Shown piece by piece: positions 8,322-17,473 of a stretch of 64,000 bases of DNA. The stretch comes from Pedobacter aquatilis. GTDB taxonomy: Bacteria; Bacteroidota; Bacteroidia; Sphingobacteriales; Sphingobacteriaceae. The notes below the pieces were generated by a model. That model worked only from the letters and a program-made list of their open reading frames with translations. It was not told the DNA's origin and did no database searches. Where the stretch lies: the NCBI RefSeq assembly GCF_030409415.1, contig NZ_JAUFPW010000009.1:62001-126000 (forward strand), in the 5' to 3' direction. Within the stretch, counting starts at the first letter, position 1. Each line of letters begins with the position of its first letter. A program made the position numbers and the translations under genes.

Positions 8322-8921
8322 CTAACTTTCCAACCCTTTTAAAACTTCCAGTAATTCAGCCTGCGTACTTAAGGTTTTATCTTTTGCGTACCAGCTATGA
8401 AGCCTTTCTGCTAAAATCGTCATTTCAGTAGTTTCTTCTCTCCATTCCTTTAAAAGCCCTTGCAAAACCTGCGGACGTGGTGCCCAAGTTGCTAAAACTT
8501 CATCAGCGTTTTCATTCAGAATAATTAAAACCGGAATTGCCCTGCCGCCATTTGTTAAATGAGCATCTATTAATGGCAGATTTTTATCACGCAATACAAA
8601 TTTTAAATCTATTTTACCTAAAGATGCAGCCGCAATTTTGTTAAATACAGGAACAATTTGTGCAGCATCACCACACCAACCTTCGGTAATAACTAAAAAC
8701 TTATAATTAGCATTTAAGTTTGCAATAACGGTGGTCAAGGCATCGGTTAAACTAGCGGTTTTATCTACGCGGCTCATCCTTTGCACATTCATTTTTGTAT
8801 AGTGCAAATCGTACGAGACATCACCCGTCGCTTTTCCTTCTAATAAAAGTTGGTCTACCAATGCTCTATAAATTTGATAGTCCATGCCTTGCTGGTCGAA
8901 AATTTCGCTGTAGTTAACCAT
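8322..8921 (-). CDS. Thioredoxin-like protein with single-Cys active site
   Basis: The 199-residue protein has a thioredoxin-fold core, with FLVITEGWCGDAAQIVPVF giving the strand and the active-site helix and GGRAIPVLIIL giving the cis-Pro loop. The usual CxxC is replaced by CGDA, so only one Cys remains. This WCGDA form is typical of a thioredoxin-related family in Bacteroidota and Firmicutes (Thioredoxin_9 type). No signal peptide is seen, so it is cytoplasmic. A dithiol reductase role is unlikely; a monothiol or structural role is possible. It converges on the fic gene with a 12-base gap. Confidence 0.78.
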   Translation of the reverse strand: MVNYSEIFDQQGMDYQIYRALVDQLLLEGKATGDVSYDLHYTKMNVQRMSRVDKTASLTDALTTVIANLNANYKFLVITEGWCGDAAQIVPVFNKIAAASLGKIDLKFVLRDKNLPLIDAHLTNGGRAIPVLIILNENADEVLATWAPRPQVLQGLLKEWREETTEMTILAERLHSWYAKDKTLSTQAELLEVLKGLES

Positions 8922-9235
8922 GTTGTTTCATAATTTTATGCGGCAAAGGAAAGTAGAAATTAGCATAAGTTAATCATTGCTTTGCAAGAAATTTTGAGTA
9001 ATTAAGTATTGAATTTTAAGAATCATATGGTATTTTCAATTTTTGTCTTAGCCAGACAGGCTCTTTTCTTTTGGTAACAAAAGAAACAAAATTGCCGGCT
9101 GAAAATTTTTGTACTTAAGTTTGTACTTTGGCTTGGACAGAATATTCCTAAAAATTTGTTAGGCCGGATTTAAGTAAAACGGAAATACTGTGATAAGGCC
9201 TTAAAAAAATCACAAAACAAATCCTGCCCTTCAAT
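8922..9235. other. Intergenic gap with a hairpin
   Basis: No supported gene was found in this 314-base gap. It holds the inverted repeat TTTCTTTTG-GTAA-CAAAAGAAA (9065-9086) inside a run reading CTCTTTTCTTTTGGTAACA, a motif I recall as widely scattered in Bacteroidota genomes. The rest is AT-rich sequence without a clear promoter. Confidence 0.4.
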
Positions 9236-10021
9236 CTAAGCCTCCATCAACTTACTTACATGTTGTGTTAGCGCCACAAAATCAACAACGGTTAATTGTT
9301 CGGCACGTTTCTCGAAATAAATATGGTCATCCATTTTATCTTTTGGCATTACTGCCGATACCGCATTACGCAAAGTTTTTCTACGTTGATTAAAACCAGC
9401 CTTAACCACACGCCAGAATAATTTTTCATCGCAATCCAAGGTTTCAACTTCATTTCTGGTTAGGCGAATAACAGCCGAATGCACTTTTGGAGGTGGATTA
9501 AATGTTCCGGGTTTTACAGTAAAAAGGTATTCAATTTTATAGTAAGCCTGAAGAAAAACACTCAAAATACCATAATCTTTTGTTCCTGCCGGAGAAGCAC
9601 AACGCTGCGCAACTTCTTTTTGAAACATGCCCACCATTTCTACAACCTTATGCCGATTATCTAAAATTTTAAATAATATCTGTGAAGAAATATTGTAAGG
9701 GAAATTACCAATTATGGCAAATTGATTTGGGAAAATATCATCAAAATTTAGTTTTAAAAAATCGCCATTTATTAGCCTATCACCCAATTGTGGGTATTTT
9801 TCGTTTAAAAAATGATAGGATTCCGTATCAATATCGATAAGGTAGGTTTGCAAATCCTGACGCTGAAGCAAAAAATCAGATAAAATCCCCATTCCCGGAC
9901 CAACTTCTAAAACCTGATTATATTTGTCAGTATTAACCAAACTTTCTACAATGCGGTTTGCAATGCCTTTATCAGTTAAAAAATGCTGACCTAAATGTTT
10001 TTTTGCTTTTACTAAACTCAT
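9236..10021 (-). CDS. rsmA: 16S rRNA dimethyladenosine transferase RsmA (KsgA)
   Basis: RsmA dimethylates two adjacent adenines in the 3' hairpin of 16S rRNA (A1518/A1519 in E. coli). The protein shows KKHLGQHFL at the N-terminus, the SAM-binding VLEVGPGMG and the catalytic IGNFPYNIS motif. I chose the ATG at 10021 (261 residues, MSLVKAKKHLGQHFL) because the family begins a few residues before the LGQHFL motif; an in-frame ATG at 10057 would add 12 residues with no family support. It is divergent from pdxA. Confidence 0.95.
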   Translation of the reverse strand: MSLVKAKKHLGQHFLTDKGIANRIVESLVNTDKYNQVLEVGPGMGILSDFLLQRQDLQTYLIDIDTESYHFLNEKYPQLGDRLINGDFLKLNFDDIFPNQFAIIGNFPYNISSQILFKILDNRHKVVEMVGMFQKEVAQRCASPAGTKDYGILSVFLQAYYKIEYLFTVKPGTFNPPPKVHSAVIRLTRNEVETLDCDEKLFWRVVKAGFNQRRKTLRNAVSAVMPKDKMDDHIYFEKRAEQLTVVDFVALTQHVSKLMEA

Positions 10022-10198
10022 TACAATAATTTCGTTTGCCAGAGAAACACGTTCCAAAATACTAAAAGCATTTCAATCAATACTCCGTGTATTCTGTGTT
10101 TCAGTGGCGAGATATTTTCTACAAAATAACTAATTTTTATTCGGTAAGCCCCTGTTTAAACGAAAATCAGTATTTTGCGCTAAAATTTTCCATTAATT

Positions 10199-11278
10199 AT
10201 GAGCGATAAACTTAAAATAGGCATTAGTATAGGCGACGTGAACGGTATAGGTTTAGAGGTAATTATCAAAACATTATCTAATCCCGCTATTTTAAATTAC
10301 TGCACACCAATAGTTTATGGCCATACAAAGGTTTCATCTTTTCATAGAAAGGCGAATAACCTTGGAGAATTTAGTTTTAACGTAATTAACCACGCAAATC
10401 AAGGGCAAGCAAAAAAAGCGAATATGATTAATTGCTGGGAAGAAGATGTTAAAATAGAACTTGGTCAGGTAACCGAAATTGGTGGAAAATATGCCCTTTT
10501 ATCGTTGGAAAGAGCAACTGCAGATTTAGTAAACGGCGATATCGATGCCTTAGTAACCGCACCAATTAATAAACACAATATACAATCAGATACCTTTGCT
10601 TTTCCGGGTCATACCGAATATCTGCAAGAAAAAAGCGGCAGTAAAGATGTGCTGATGTTTTTAATTAGCGAAGGTTTGCGTGTTGGCGTTGTTACCGGAC
10701 ATATCCCTGTGGCGGCTGTACCAACGGCAATTACAAAAGAGAAAATTATCAACAAAATCCGTTTAATAAACGATAGCTTGAAAAAGGATTTCTGGATTGA
10801 AAAACCAAAAATTGCGGTTTTAGGTTTGAATCCCCATGCCAGTGATAATGGCTTGCTTGGTACTGAAGAAGCTGAAATTATTACACCTGCAATTGAGGAA
10901 GCCTATAGCAAAGGCGTTATGGTTTTCGGGCCATACCCTGCTGATGGTTTCTTCGGAAATGGCAGTTATAAACAATTTGATGCGGTTTTAGCCATGTACC
11001 ACGACCAGGGTTTAATTCCTTTCAAAACTTTGGCTTTCCACAATGGTGTTAATTATACAGCGGGTTTAAATTTCGTTCGCACCTCTCCCGACCACGGCAC
11101 AGGTTATGATATTGCAGGTAAAAATCTTGCAGATTCTACTTCATTTACTGAAGCATTATTTTCGGCAATCCACATTGTTAAAAAACGCAGGGAGCAAGAA
11201 GAAATGCTGAGCAACCAACTCAGAACGGGCGGCAAAATTGTCGAAAATCAGTTCGATATTAAAGATGATGCTTCTTAA
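10199..11278 (+). CDS. pdxA: 4-hydroxythreonine-4-phosphate dehydrogenase PdxA
   Basis: PdxA oxidises 4-phosphohydroxy-L-threonine in the DXP-dependent route to pyridoxal phosphate. The 359-residue protein has the N-terminal GISIGDVNGIG, the substrate loop APINKHNIQ, metal-site motifs GHTEYL and YHDQGLIPFK, and the C-terminal TSPDHGTGYDIAG signature. Length is near the family norm. The gene is divergent from rsmA, an arrangement common in bacteria. A degenerate TATTTTG (10171-10177) upstream is one base short of the -7 consensus, so the promoter is uncertain. Confidence 0.95.
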   Translation: MSDKLKIGISIGDVNGIGLEVIIKTLSNPAILNYCTPIVYGHTKVSSFHRKANNLGEFSFNVINHANQGQAKKANMINCWEEDVKIELGQVTEIGGKYALLSLERATADLVNGDIDALVTAPINKHNIQSDTFAFPGHTEYLQEKSGSKDVLMFLISEGLRVGVVTGHIPVAAVPTAITKEKIINKIRLINDSLKKDFWIEKPKIAVLGLNPHASDNGLLGTEEAEIITPAIEEAYSKGVMVFGPYPADGFFGNGSYKQFDAVLAMYHDQGLIPFKTLAFHNGVNYTAGLNFVRTSPDHGTGYDIAGKNLADSTSFTEALFSAIHIVKKRREQEEMLSNQLRTGGKIVENQFDIKDDAS

Positions 11279-11305
11279 AGCCAATTAAAGTTTTATTTTT
11301 TTTTA

Positions 11306-11473
11306 GAAAAGCAGTTTCAGTTTTTCATCGGTTCTGATAGTCCTGCTATTCGTTGCAATCTTTTTTAAACTCCTGCCATTTCTCCCGTTTTCGTCATTGC
11401 GAGGAGGAACGACGTGGCAATCTTTCTCGTAATAGCAAAAAAAAATATTTCCACTTCTATCAGGTTTATTTTA
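11306..11473 (+). repeat. Composite dispersed repeat, copy A, with REP arm inside
   Basis: The left part (from 11306) and right part (11434-11473) match the flanks of the element at 41048-41235. Shared blocks are GTCCTGCTATTC, TTCAATCTTTTTTAAAC or one-base variants, and TATTTCC-CT-CTATCAGG. The centre holds CGTCATTGCGAGGAGGAACG (11392-11411), one arm of the REP-like family. It fills the gap between pdxA and the MFS gene. Confidence 0.55.
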
Positions 11474-11498
11474 GTTAAAATTGTGCAACAGACAAAAA

Positions 11499-12662
11499 AT
11501 GAGCGGCACTAAAAAAATACTCCCAATAATCGTAATATCTCAATTCCTCTGCACTTCACTATGGTTTGCGGGCAATGCTGTTCTACTAGATATTATTAAA
11601 AACTTCCCGACAGAATTAAACCTTTTAGCCAACCTTACAAGCATGGTACAACTGGGTTTCATCACCGGAACTTTAGTTTTTGCAGTGTTCGCCATATCCG
11701 ATATTTTTTCACCATCCAAAGTGTTTTTTATTTGCGGCATTGCAGCAGCCTTATTCAATTTAGGCGTGAGTTTACCAATATCAGATGCAAACCTTTTGCT
11801 GTTATTTCGCTTTTTAACAGGCTTTATGCTTGCTGGGATTTACCCGGTAGGAATGAAAATTGCCGCTGATTACTATAAAGATGGCTTAGGGAAATCATTA
11901 GGTTTTTTAGTTGGTGCATTGGTTTTAGGCACCGCATTTCCACATTTATTAAAAACATTTACAACCGATTTTGCCTGGCAATATGTTATTTACGCTACCT
12001 CATTTCTATCATTAATTGGAGCTGCTTGCGTTTTCATTTTCGTTCCAAATGGGCCTTTCAGGGTCGCCAGACAAAAATTTAATTTTAAAGCCAGTTTTAG
12101 CGGATTTAAAGACGCAGATTTCCGTTCAGCAGCTTTCGGTTATTTTGGGCACATGTGGGAGTTGTACACTTTCTGGGCCTTTTTACCGGGCTTGCTTTTA
12201 CTTTACAACAATATGCACCAAAACTCATCTTTAAATATCTCACTTTTCGCGTTTCTAATTATCGCATCAGGCAGTTTATCCTGCATGGTTGGCGGCATAC
12301 TTTCTCAAAAATTTGGGGCTAAAAATATTGCAACAATTGCACTATCCATATCTGGAATATGTTGCTTGCTTTCTCCAATATTTTTGTTTTCCGGTTCGGT
12401 TTATATTTTTTTGATATTTCTCTTTATATGGGGTTTGGCAGGTACTGCAGATTCGCCTTTATTTTCATCATTAGTTGCTAAAAACGCTCCCGAATCATTA
12501 AAGGGTACGTCGTTAACCATTGTAAACTGTGTAGGTTTCGCCATTACCATAATCAGCATTCAAATTATTAATATCCTATCAAAAGAAATGAATTCGCATT
12601 ATCTTTATATGGTTTTAGCAATCGGACCAATATTGGGCATTTATGCTTTAATTAAAAAATAA
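11499..12662 (+). CDS. MFS transporter
   Basis: This is a 387-residue major facilitator protein with about 12 hydrophobic segments. A signature-like LLLFRFLTGFMLAGIYPVGM lies between helices 3 and 5, followed by a charged central loop (RVARQKFNFKASFSGFKD) and a second half beginning at about residue 205. The substrate cannot be read from the sequence. I chose the ATG at 11499 (MSGTKKILPIIVISQF); the upstream TTG at 11481 would add six residues. The sulfurtransferase gene follows after 12 bases, so the two are probably co-transcribed. Confidence 0.85.
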   Translation: MSGTKKILPIIVISQFLCTSLWFAGNAVLLDIIKNFPTELNLLANLTSMVQLGFITGTLVFAVFAISDIFSPSKVFFICGIAAALFNLGVSLPISDANLLLLFRFLTGFMLAGIYPVGMKIAADYYKDGLGKSLGFLVGALVLGTAFPHLLKTFTTDFAWQYVIYATSFLSLIGAACVFIFVPNGPFRVARQKFNFKASFSGFKDADFRSAAFGYFGHMWELYTFWAFLPGLLLLYNNMHQNSSLNISLFAFLIIASGSLSCMVGGILSQKFGAKNIATIALSISGICCLLSPIFLFSGSVYIFLIFLFIWGLAGTADSPLFSSLVAKNAPESLKGTSLTIVNCVGFAITIISIQIINILSKEMNSHYLYMVLAIGPILGIYALIKK

Positions 12663-12674
12663 TAAATTAATTCT

Positions 12675-13517
12675 ATGAGTAAACTTCTTCCAATTATAAA
12701 ACTCGAAGATTTAACCTGGTTAAATTTTGATGAAGAAATTGTGATTCTGGATGCCAGTGCTGGCTCAAAATCCAGATATGAAAATGAGCATTTATCTGGT
12801 GCGCTTTTCGTTGATGTAAACGAAGATTTAGCTAGCATTGATGATTTTGCAAAAGGCGGCAGACATCCTCTACCCAACCTTGAAGAGTTTGCGCAGGTTT
12901 TACAAAAACTTGGAATTACTAAACATAGCCATGTAATTGTTTATGACGATAAAAACGGTGGAAATGCCGCCGCAAGACTATGGTGGATGTTAAAATCAAT
13001 CGGGCATGAAAAAGTGCAGGTGATAGATGGGGGTTACCAGGCGGCAATAAAATCGGGTTTCCCTACAACAGACAAAATAGAAATACCAAAATCTGTTGAA
13101 AAGTACGAAGTTGGAAATTGGAGCTTACCATTAGCTAATATCGACGAAATAGAAAAAGTATCGAAAATGAATGATTTTATTGTGATTGATGTTCGCGATG
13201 CCAATCGGTTTGCGGGCTTAACTGAACCAATAGATAAGATTGCCGGACATATTCCCGGCGCCACAAACATTCCTTTTACAGAGAACTTAGATGCCGATGG
13301 TAGATTTTTATCTCCAGAAATTTTAAGGGAAAAATATACCGAAGCGTTAGCAAAAGTAAAACCCGAAAATGTGGTTGTGCATTGTGGTTCGGGTATTACA
13401 GCTTGCCACACGCTTTTAGCTATGGATTATGCCGGGTTGCAAATTCCGAAGCTTTATGTTGGCTCGTGGAGTGAGTGGAGCAGAAATAATAAGGAAATGA
13501 TTCTGGCTAAGGATTAA
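12675..13517 (+). CDS. Two-domain sulfurtransferase (rhodanese / 3-mercaptopyruvate type)
   Basis: The 280-residue protein has two rhodanese domains: an inactive N-terminal half (about 1-130, with HLSGALFVDVNEDLAS and GGRHPLP) and a catalytic half with IDVRDANRF, AGHIPGATNIPF and the active-site loop CGSGITA (Cys237). A CGSG[VI]T loop is typical of 3-mercaptopyruvate sulfurtransferases, while thiosulfate enzymes usually have CRxGxx[TR], so sulfur transfer from 3-mercaptopyruvate is favoured (inference). It is cytoplasmic with no signal peptide, and lies directly after the MFS gene. Confidence 0.88.
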   Translation: MSKLLPIIKLEDLTWLNFDEEIVILDASAGSKSRYENEHLSGALFVDVNEDLASIDDFAKGGRHPLPNLEEFAQVLQKLGITKHSHVIVYDDKNGGNAAARLWWMLKSIGHEKVQVIDGGYQAAIKSGFPTTDKIEIPKSVEKYEVGNWSLPLANIDEIEKVSKMNDFIVIDVRDANRFAGLTEPIDKIAGHIPGATNIPFTENLDADGRFLSPEILREKYTEALAKVKPENVVVHCGSGITACHTLLAMDYAGLQIPKLYVGSWSEWSRNNKEMILAKD

Positions 13518-13619
13518 TACTGTCTTATATAAGTTGAGGTTATTTAAACCCTTATTTCTGTAGTTTATGCATATTAAACTTTAAAATAAGCACAACAATT
13601 TATATTAGCAGATACAACT

Positions 13620-13640
13620 CCCCTCCTAATTTAGGAGGGG
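13620..13640. repeat. Perfect palindrome CCCCTCCTAA-T-TTAGGAGGGG
   Basis: The ten-base arms pair perfectly around one T. Sequences of this type (CCCCTCC...GGAGGGG followed by CAAGGGGTGG) are recalled as dispersed intergenic elements in Bacteroidota. It could also act as a terminator for the sulfurtransferase operon, but no T-run follows. Confidence 0.55.
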
Positions 13641-13771
13641 CAAGGGGTGGTTAAACCTTGATAAGAATTTCTGAAGAAGTTATTTAAACCCGATTGCTGT
13701 GGAAATACTTTTGGCTTACCAAACTTAAGAAGCCTGGAAGTAGGCCTGGAAGATACTTCGTAAGTTGCGCC

Positions 13772-13830
13772 AAAAGATTGAAACGAAAAGCGGGACTGAA
13801 GTAACCGATAAGCAATAAAACTGATTTTCG
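13772..13830 (-). repeat. Composite dispersed repeat, decayed copy C (inverted)
   Basis: The plus strand reads AAAAGATTGAAACGAAAAGC, then GGGACTG and AACCGAT, ending CTGATTTTCG. The reverse complement of copy A gives AAAGATTG, GGACTATCAGAACCGATG and CTGCTTTTC in the same order and spacing. It is therefore a partial, inverted copy of the 11306 and 41048 elements. Confidence 0.5.
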
Positions 13831-13910
13831 TAAAATTATATTCTTCGCTATCTGTGCGCTCAAGAACAACAATTTTTTAAAAAACATTTTTTATCTAACT
13901 ATTTTATCCC

Positions 13911-13918
13911 TACATTTG
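13911..13918 (+). promoter_or_regulatory. Promoter -7 box for the DUF177-rpmF-plsX-fabH operon
   Basis: TACATTTG matches TAnnTTTG exactly, 22 bases before the TTG start at 13941. It is the likely promoter for the ribosomal L32 and lipid-synthesis genes that follow. Confidence 0.55.
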
Positions 13919-13940
13919 CAGGCTAAAATTTTACAGTACT

Positions 13941-14471
13941 TTGAACCCGCTAAAACAATTTTCTGTACCGTTTACCGGATTAAAATTGGGAAGCCATCAT
14001 TTTGATTATGAGCTTGATGACACCTTTTTTGGCGCATTTGAGTACTCAATGATTAAAACTGGAAACTTAAAAGTTGACCTGGAACTTGATAAACAAGAAA
14101 CCATGTTGATTTTAAAATTTAAAGTTTTAGGTACTGTTAATTTAGATTGCGATAAATGCTTGTCGGAATTTGCTTTACCGATTAATTTGTACGAAAGACA
14201 AATTGTAAAGTTTGAAGAAGATGAATTGGAAAGCGATGACGAAGAAATTGTTTCGTTAAGCAGAAAAGAAACATCTGTTGATATATCGAAACCGTTGTAC
14301 GAAATGATAAACGTTGCGGTGCCATATATTAAAAACTGCGAACAAGGTGGTAAGGATTGCGACCAGGAAATGATAGATAGATTGGAAAACCTTTCTATTG
14401 AAAAGCAGAACGAAGAAAAAGAACAAAATAGCGACCCACGTTGGGAAGCACTTAATAAGTTAAAAAAATAA
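13941..14471 (+). CDS. DUF177 (YceD-like) protein
   Basis: The 176-residue acidic protein has the family's conserved Cys pair in NLDCDKCLSEF, the acidic linker EEDELESDDEEI and YIKNCEQGGKDC near the end. YceD/DUF177 proteins are encoded next to rpmF in most bacteria and are linked to 23S rRNA accumulation or processing; that role is known for E. coli and plants and is inferred here. The start is TTG at 13941 (MNPLKQFSVPFTGLKLG), which fits the family N-terminus. It is followed after 15 bases by rpmF. Confidence 0.85.
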   Translation: MNPLKQFSVPFTGLKLGSHHFDYELDDTFFGAFEYSMIKTGNLKVDLELDKQETMLILKFKVLGTVNLDCDKCLSEFALPINLYERQIVKFEEDELESDDEEIVSLSRKETSVDISKPLYEMINVAVPYIKNCEQGGKDCDQEMIDRLENLSIEKQNEEKEQNSDPRWEALNKLKK

Positions 14472-14486
14472 TTAGATTATACACCA

Positions 14487-14678
14487 ATGGCACATCCAAA
14501 ACGGAAAATCTCGAAACAGAGAAAAAATAAAAGAAGAACGCACTATAAAGCTGAGCTTCCTTCTTTAGCAACTTGCGCAACTACAGGTGCTATCCACGTA
14601 CCTCACCGTGCATATAACGTTGATGGTAACCTATACTATAACGGTAAATTGGTTATCGAAAATACTCAAATCGGGTAA
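14487..14678 (+). CDS. rpmF: 50S ribosomal protein L32
   Basis: This is a 63-residue L32 with the canonical MAHPKRKISKQRKNKRRTH basic N-terminus and CATTGAIHVPHRAYNVDGNLYYNG core reduced in Cys: only one Cys of the usual four zinc ligands is seen (CATTG), so this is a zinc-independent form, as in many Bacteroidota. It lies between DUF177 and plsX, the classic order. Confidence 0.96.
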   Translation: MAHPKRKISKQRKNKRRTHYKAELPSLATCATTGAIHVPHRAYNVDGNLYYNGKLVIENTQIG

Positions 14679-14777
14679 TTTTCTTAAAAAATTGTTTGTG
14701 TTTTCAGCGGCTTTAGTCATACCTTAGTCAACTGAAACATTCAGGATTTACCTGACTAACACAAACAGATTTTTTCT

Positions 14778-15716
14778 ATGAAAATAGGCCTCGACATAAT
14801 GGGCGGAGACTATGCTCCCAAAGCAATTGTTTTGGGAGCAATAGCAGCTCATCAATCGCTAAACGCAGGAGAACATCTTGTTCTTATCGGCGATACCGAA
14901 CAGATTAAACTAATTCTTGCAGAAGAAGGCTTTAATCCAGATCATTTTGAATACGTTCATACTGATGAAGTTATTGGTATGGGCGAACATCCCACAAAAG
15001 CAATTGTTCAGAAACCAAACTCGAGCATAGCAGTTGGTTTTAACCTTTTAAAGGAGGGCAAAATCGATTCATTTGCGAGTGCAGGTAATTCTGGTGCTAT
15101 GCTGGTTGGCGCAGTTTTTAGCGTTAAAACCATCCCGGGCATTATTCGCCCATGCTTATGCACAATCCTTCCAAAAATTAAAGGCGGCACAGGTTTATTA
15201 TTAGACGTTGGTGCAAATGCCGATTGCAAACCCGACATTTTACTTCAATTTGGTGCTTTAGGTAGTTTATATGCAGAGAACTTACTGCAAATAGATAACC
15301 CAAAAGTGGCTTTAATGAATATTGGCGAAGAAGATGAAAAAGGCAATATGCTAAGCATGGCTACTTTTCCGTTAATGAAAGATACCAACTTATTTAATTT
15401 CGTGGGCAATGTTGAAGGAAGAGATTTATTCAATGATAAAGCTGATGTAATTGTTTGCGACGGTTTTACTGGAAATGTAATGCTTAAATTAGCAGAATCA
15501 TTTTATGTAATGACAGTTAAAAAAGGATTAAAAGATGAATTTTTTGATCGTTTTAATTACGAACAATATGGCGGAAGTCCGGTTCTGGGGGTTAATGCAC
15601 CTGTAGTTATTGGTCATGGGATTTCGAGCCCATTGGCTGTTAAAAACATGGTACTTCAATCAAGAGAAATGATTACGACTGGTTTAGTAGAAAAAATTAG
15701 AACAGCATTTAAATAA
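14778..15716 (+). CDS. plsX: Phosphate acyltransferase PlsX
   Basis: PlsX converts acyl-ACP to acyl-phosphate for PlsY, the first step of phospholipid synthesis. The 312-residue protein begins MKIGLDIMGGDYAPKA, the family hallmark, with GEHPTKAIVQKPNSSI, ASAGNSGAML, LLDVGAN and IVCDGFTGNVMLK further on. It is a peripheral membrane enzyme. It is followed after 18 bases by fabH, so supply of primed acyl chains and their use are co-expressed. Confidence 0.96.
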   Translation: MKIGLDIMGGDYAPKAIVLGAIAAHQSLNAGEHLVLIGDTEQIKLILAEEGFNPDHFEYVHTDEVIGMGEHPTKAIVQKPNSSIAVGFNLLKEGKIDSFASAGNSGAMLVGAVFSVKTIPGIIRPCLCTILPKIKGGTGLLLDVGANADCKPDILLQFGALGSLYAENLLQIDNPKVALMNIGEEDEKGNMLSMATFPLMKDTNLFNFVGNVEGRDLFNDKADVIVCDGFTGNVMLKLAESFYVMTVKKGLKDEFFDRFNYEQYGGSPVLGVNAPVVIGHGISSPLAVKNMVLQSREMITTGLVEKIRTAFK

Positions 15717-15734
15717 ATTTTTAAATTTTTTAAA

Positions 15735-16733
15735 ATGAGTAAAATTCACGCTGCTATAACGGCAGTTAATGGTTATGTTCCTGATTATGTGCTTACAAAT
15801 GCAGAGTTGGAAACCATGGTTGATACTTCGGATGAATGGATAACCAGCAGAACAGGAATTAAAGAACGTAGAATTTTAAAAGGTGAAGGTTTGGGCACAT
15901 CAGATATGGCAGTTCATGCTGTAAATGGTTTGCTTAAAAAACGCGGTATTGATGCAAAGGAAATTGAGTTAATTATTTTTTGCACCACTACTCCGGATTT
16001 TACTTTCCCGGCTACAGCAAACGTTTTAGCAGATAAAATTGGTGCAACCAATGCCTGGGGTTATGATTTACAAGCCGCTTGTTCTGGCTTTATCTTCGGT
16101 TTATCTACAGGTGCTTCTTTTATCGAATCTGGCAGACATAAAAAAGTTCTAGTGGTTGGTGGAGATAAAATGTCTTCTATCATTAACTATGAAGACCGTA
16201 CAACTTGTATCATTTTTGGTGATGGTTGTGGATGTGCCTTGCTGGAACCAAATGAGGAAGGCTTCGGCGTTCAAGATTCTATTTTAAGGACAGATGGTTC
16301 GGGCAGAGATTTCTTAGGCATGAAAGCAGGTGGCTCAGTAAAACCAGCTACCCACGAAAGTGTTGATGCTAGAGAACATTTTGCACATCAAGAAGGACCA
16401 ACAGTATTTAAATTTGCAGTAACTAATATGGCAGATGTTGCTGCCGAAATTATGGAGCGTAATAACCTAACATCTGATGATGTAGCTTGGTTAGTACCCC
16501 ATCAAGCAAACAAACGTATTATTGATGCTACGGCAAACCGCATGGGTGTAAGCACCGAAAAGGTGATGATTAACATTGAACGTTATGGTAATACAACAAA
16601 TGGAACTATTCCTTTATGTTTATGGGAATGGGAAAGCAAACTAAAAAAAGGCGATAATATTGTACTCGCAGCTTTTGGTGGTGGTTTTACATGGGGTTCT
16701 ATTTACCTTAAATGGGCTTACGACACTGAATAG
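15735..16733 (+). CDS. fabH: Beta-ketoacyl-ACP synthase III FabH (housekeeping copy)
   Basis: The 332-residue KAS III has Cys116 (AACSGF), His256 (VPHQANKRI) and Asn286 (RYGNTT) and ends [11 protein letters not shown]. Its place in the rpmF-plsX-fabH-accBC run marks it as the main fatty-acid initiation enzyme, unlike the solitary copy at 6179. [16 protein letters not shown] near residue 31-46 is the CoA-binding signature of the family. Confidence 0.95.
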   Translation: MSKIHAAITAVNGYVPDYVLTNAELETMVDTSDEWITSRTGIKERRILKGEGLGTSDMAVHAVNGLLKKRGIDAKEIELIIFCTTTPDFTFPATANVLADKIGATNAWGYDLQAACSGFIFGLSTGASFIESGRHKKVLVVGGDKMSSIINYEDRTTCIIFGDGCGCALLEPNEEGFGVQDSILRTDGSGRDFLGMKAGGSVKPATHESVDAREHFAHQEGPTVFKFAVTNMADVAAEIMERNNLTSDDVAWLVPHQANKRIIDATANRMGVSTEKVMINIERYGNTTNGTIPLCLWEWESKLKKGDNIVLAAFGGGFTWGSIYLKWAYDTE

Positions 16734-16886
16734 GAACTTGGAAATAATGAATGGATAATAAGTAGATGCTTAATAAAGAATTTCTATTTCATATTGCCCT
16801 CGCATCTATTTTCTTTATAAATAAAACAAAAAAAGTATAACTTAGTTAATTCAATAACACTATTTTTTACAATAAAAGCTTAAAAA

Positions 16887-17363
16887 ATGGATATCAAACA
16901 AATACAGGAACTTATTAAATTTGTTTCTCGTTCTGGTGTAAATGAAGTTGCAATCGAGCAAGAAAACTTCAAAATTACAATTAAGACCAACCAAACACCT
17001 ACAGTAGTGCACGCAACTGTACCACAAGCACCGCTTGTACAGGCAGCGGCTCCGGTTGCAACGGCTCCAACTGCACCAGTTGCAGCAACACCTGTTGTTC
17101 CGGTAGCAGAAGACACTTCAAAATACATTACCATTAAATCTCCAATGATTGGTACATTCTACCGTTCATCAAGCCCGGAAAAACCTATGTTTGTTAACGT
17201 TGGTGATGAAATTGGTACTGGTAAAGTGGTTTGTATTATCGAAGCGATGAAACTTTTTAACGAAATTGAAAGTGAAGTTTCTGGTCGCATTGTTAAAATC
17301 TTAGTAGATAATGCTTCTCCGGTTGAATATGATCAACCATTATTTTTAGTAGAACCTATTTAA
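16887..17363 (+). CDS. accB: Acetyl-CoA carboxylase biotin carboxyl carrier protein
   Basis: The 158-residue BCCP has an N-terminal helical segment ([20 protein letters not shown]), a flexible Ala/Pro-rich linker (about 37-75) and a C-terminal biotinyl domain with [12 protein letters not shown], where Lys122 carries biotin, and the protruding-thumb region [13 protein letters not shown]. It carries CO2 from AccC to the carboxyltransferase. A 153-base gap separates it from fabH, and accC follows. Confidence 0.96.
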   Translation: MDIKQIQELIKFVSRSGVNEVAIEQENFKITIKTNQTPTVVHATVPQAPLVQAAAPVATAPTAPVAATPVVPVAEDTSKYITIKSPMIGTFYRSSSPEKPMFVNVGDEIGTGKVVCIIEAMKLFNEIESEVSGRIVKILVDNASPVEYDQPLFLVEPI

Positions 17364-17473
17364 TTAGCGAATTAATCAATTAGCTGGTTTAAGCCTCGAT
17401 TTGTGTCTCCACGAATCGTATAACACATAATGGTTCGTGGAGACACTAACCATGGCATTTAAACGAAAAAATT

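Larger units (their letters stand above)
13518..13940. other. Intergenic region: palindrome, decayed repeat and operon promoter
   Basis: This 423-base gap carries a perfect 10-base-arm palindrome (13620-13640), a decayed copy of the composite repeat (13772-13830) and an exact -7 box (13911-13918). An open frame on the minus strand (13684-13887) runs through the repeat copy and has no family resemblance, so I do not call a gene here. Confidence 0.5.

Noticed and set aside
10022..10057. Extended rsmA start at 10057
   Set aside because: The extra 12 residues have no family support; the ATG at 10021 places the LGQHFL motif at the usual distance from the start.
13684..13887. A 67-codon open frame on the minus strand upstream of the DUF177 gene
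   Set aside because: It runs through an inverted, decayed copy of the composite repeat (13772-13830), has no recognisable domain and no promoter.
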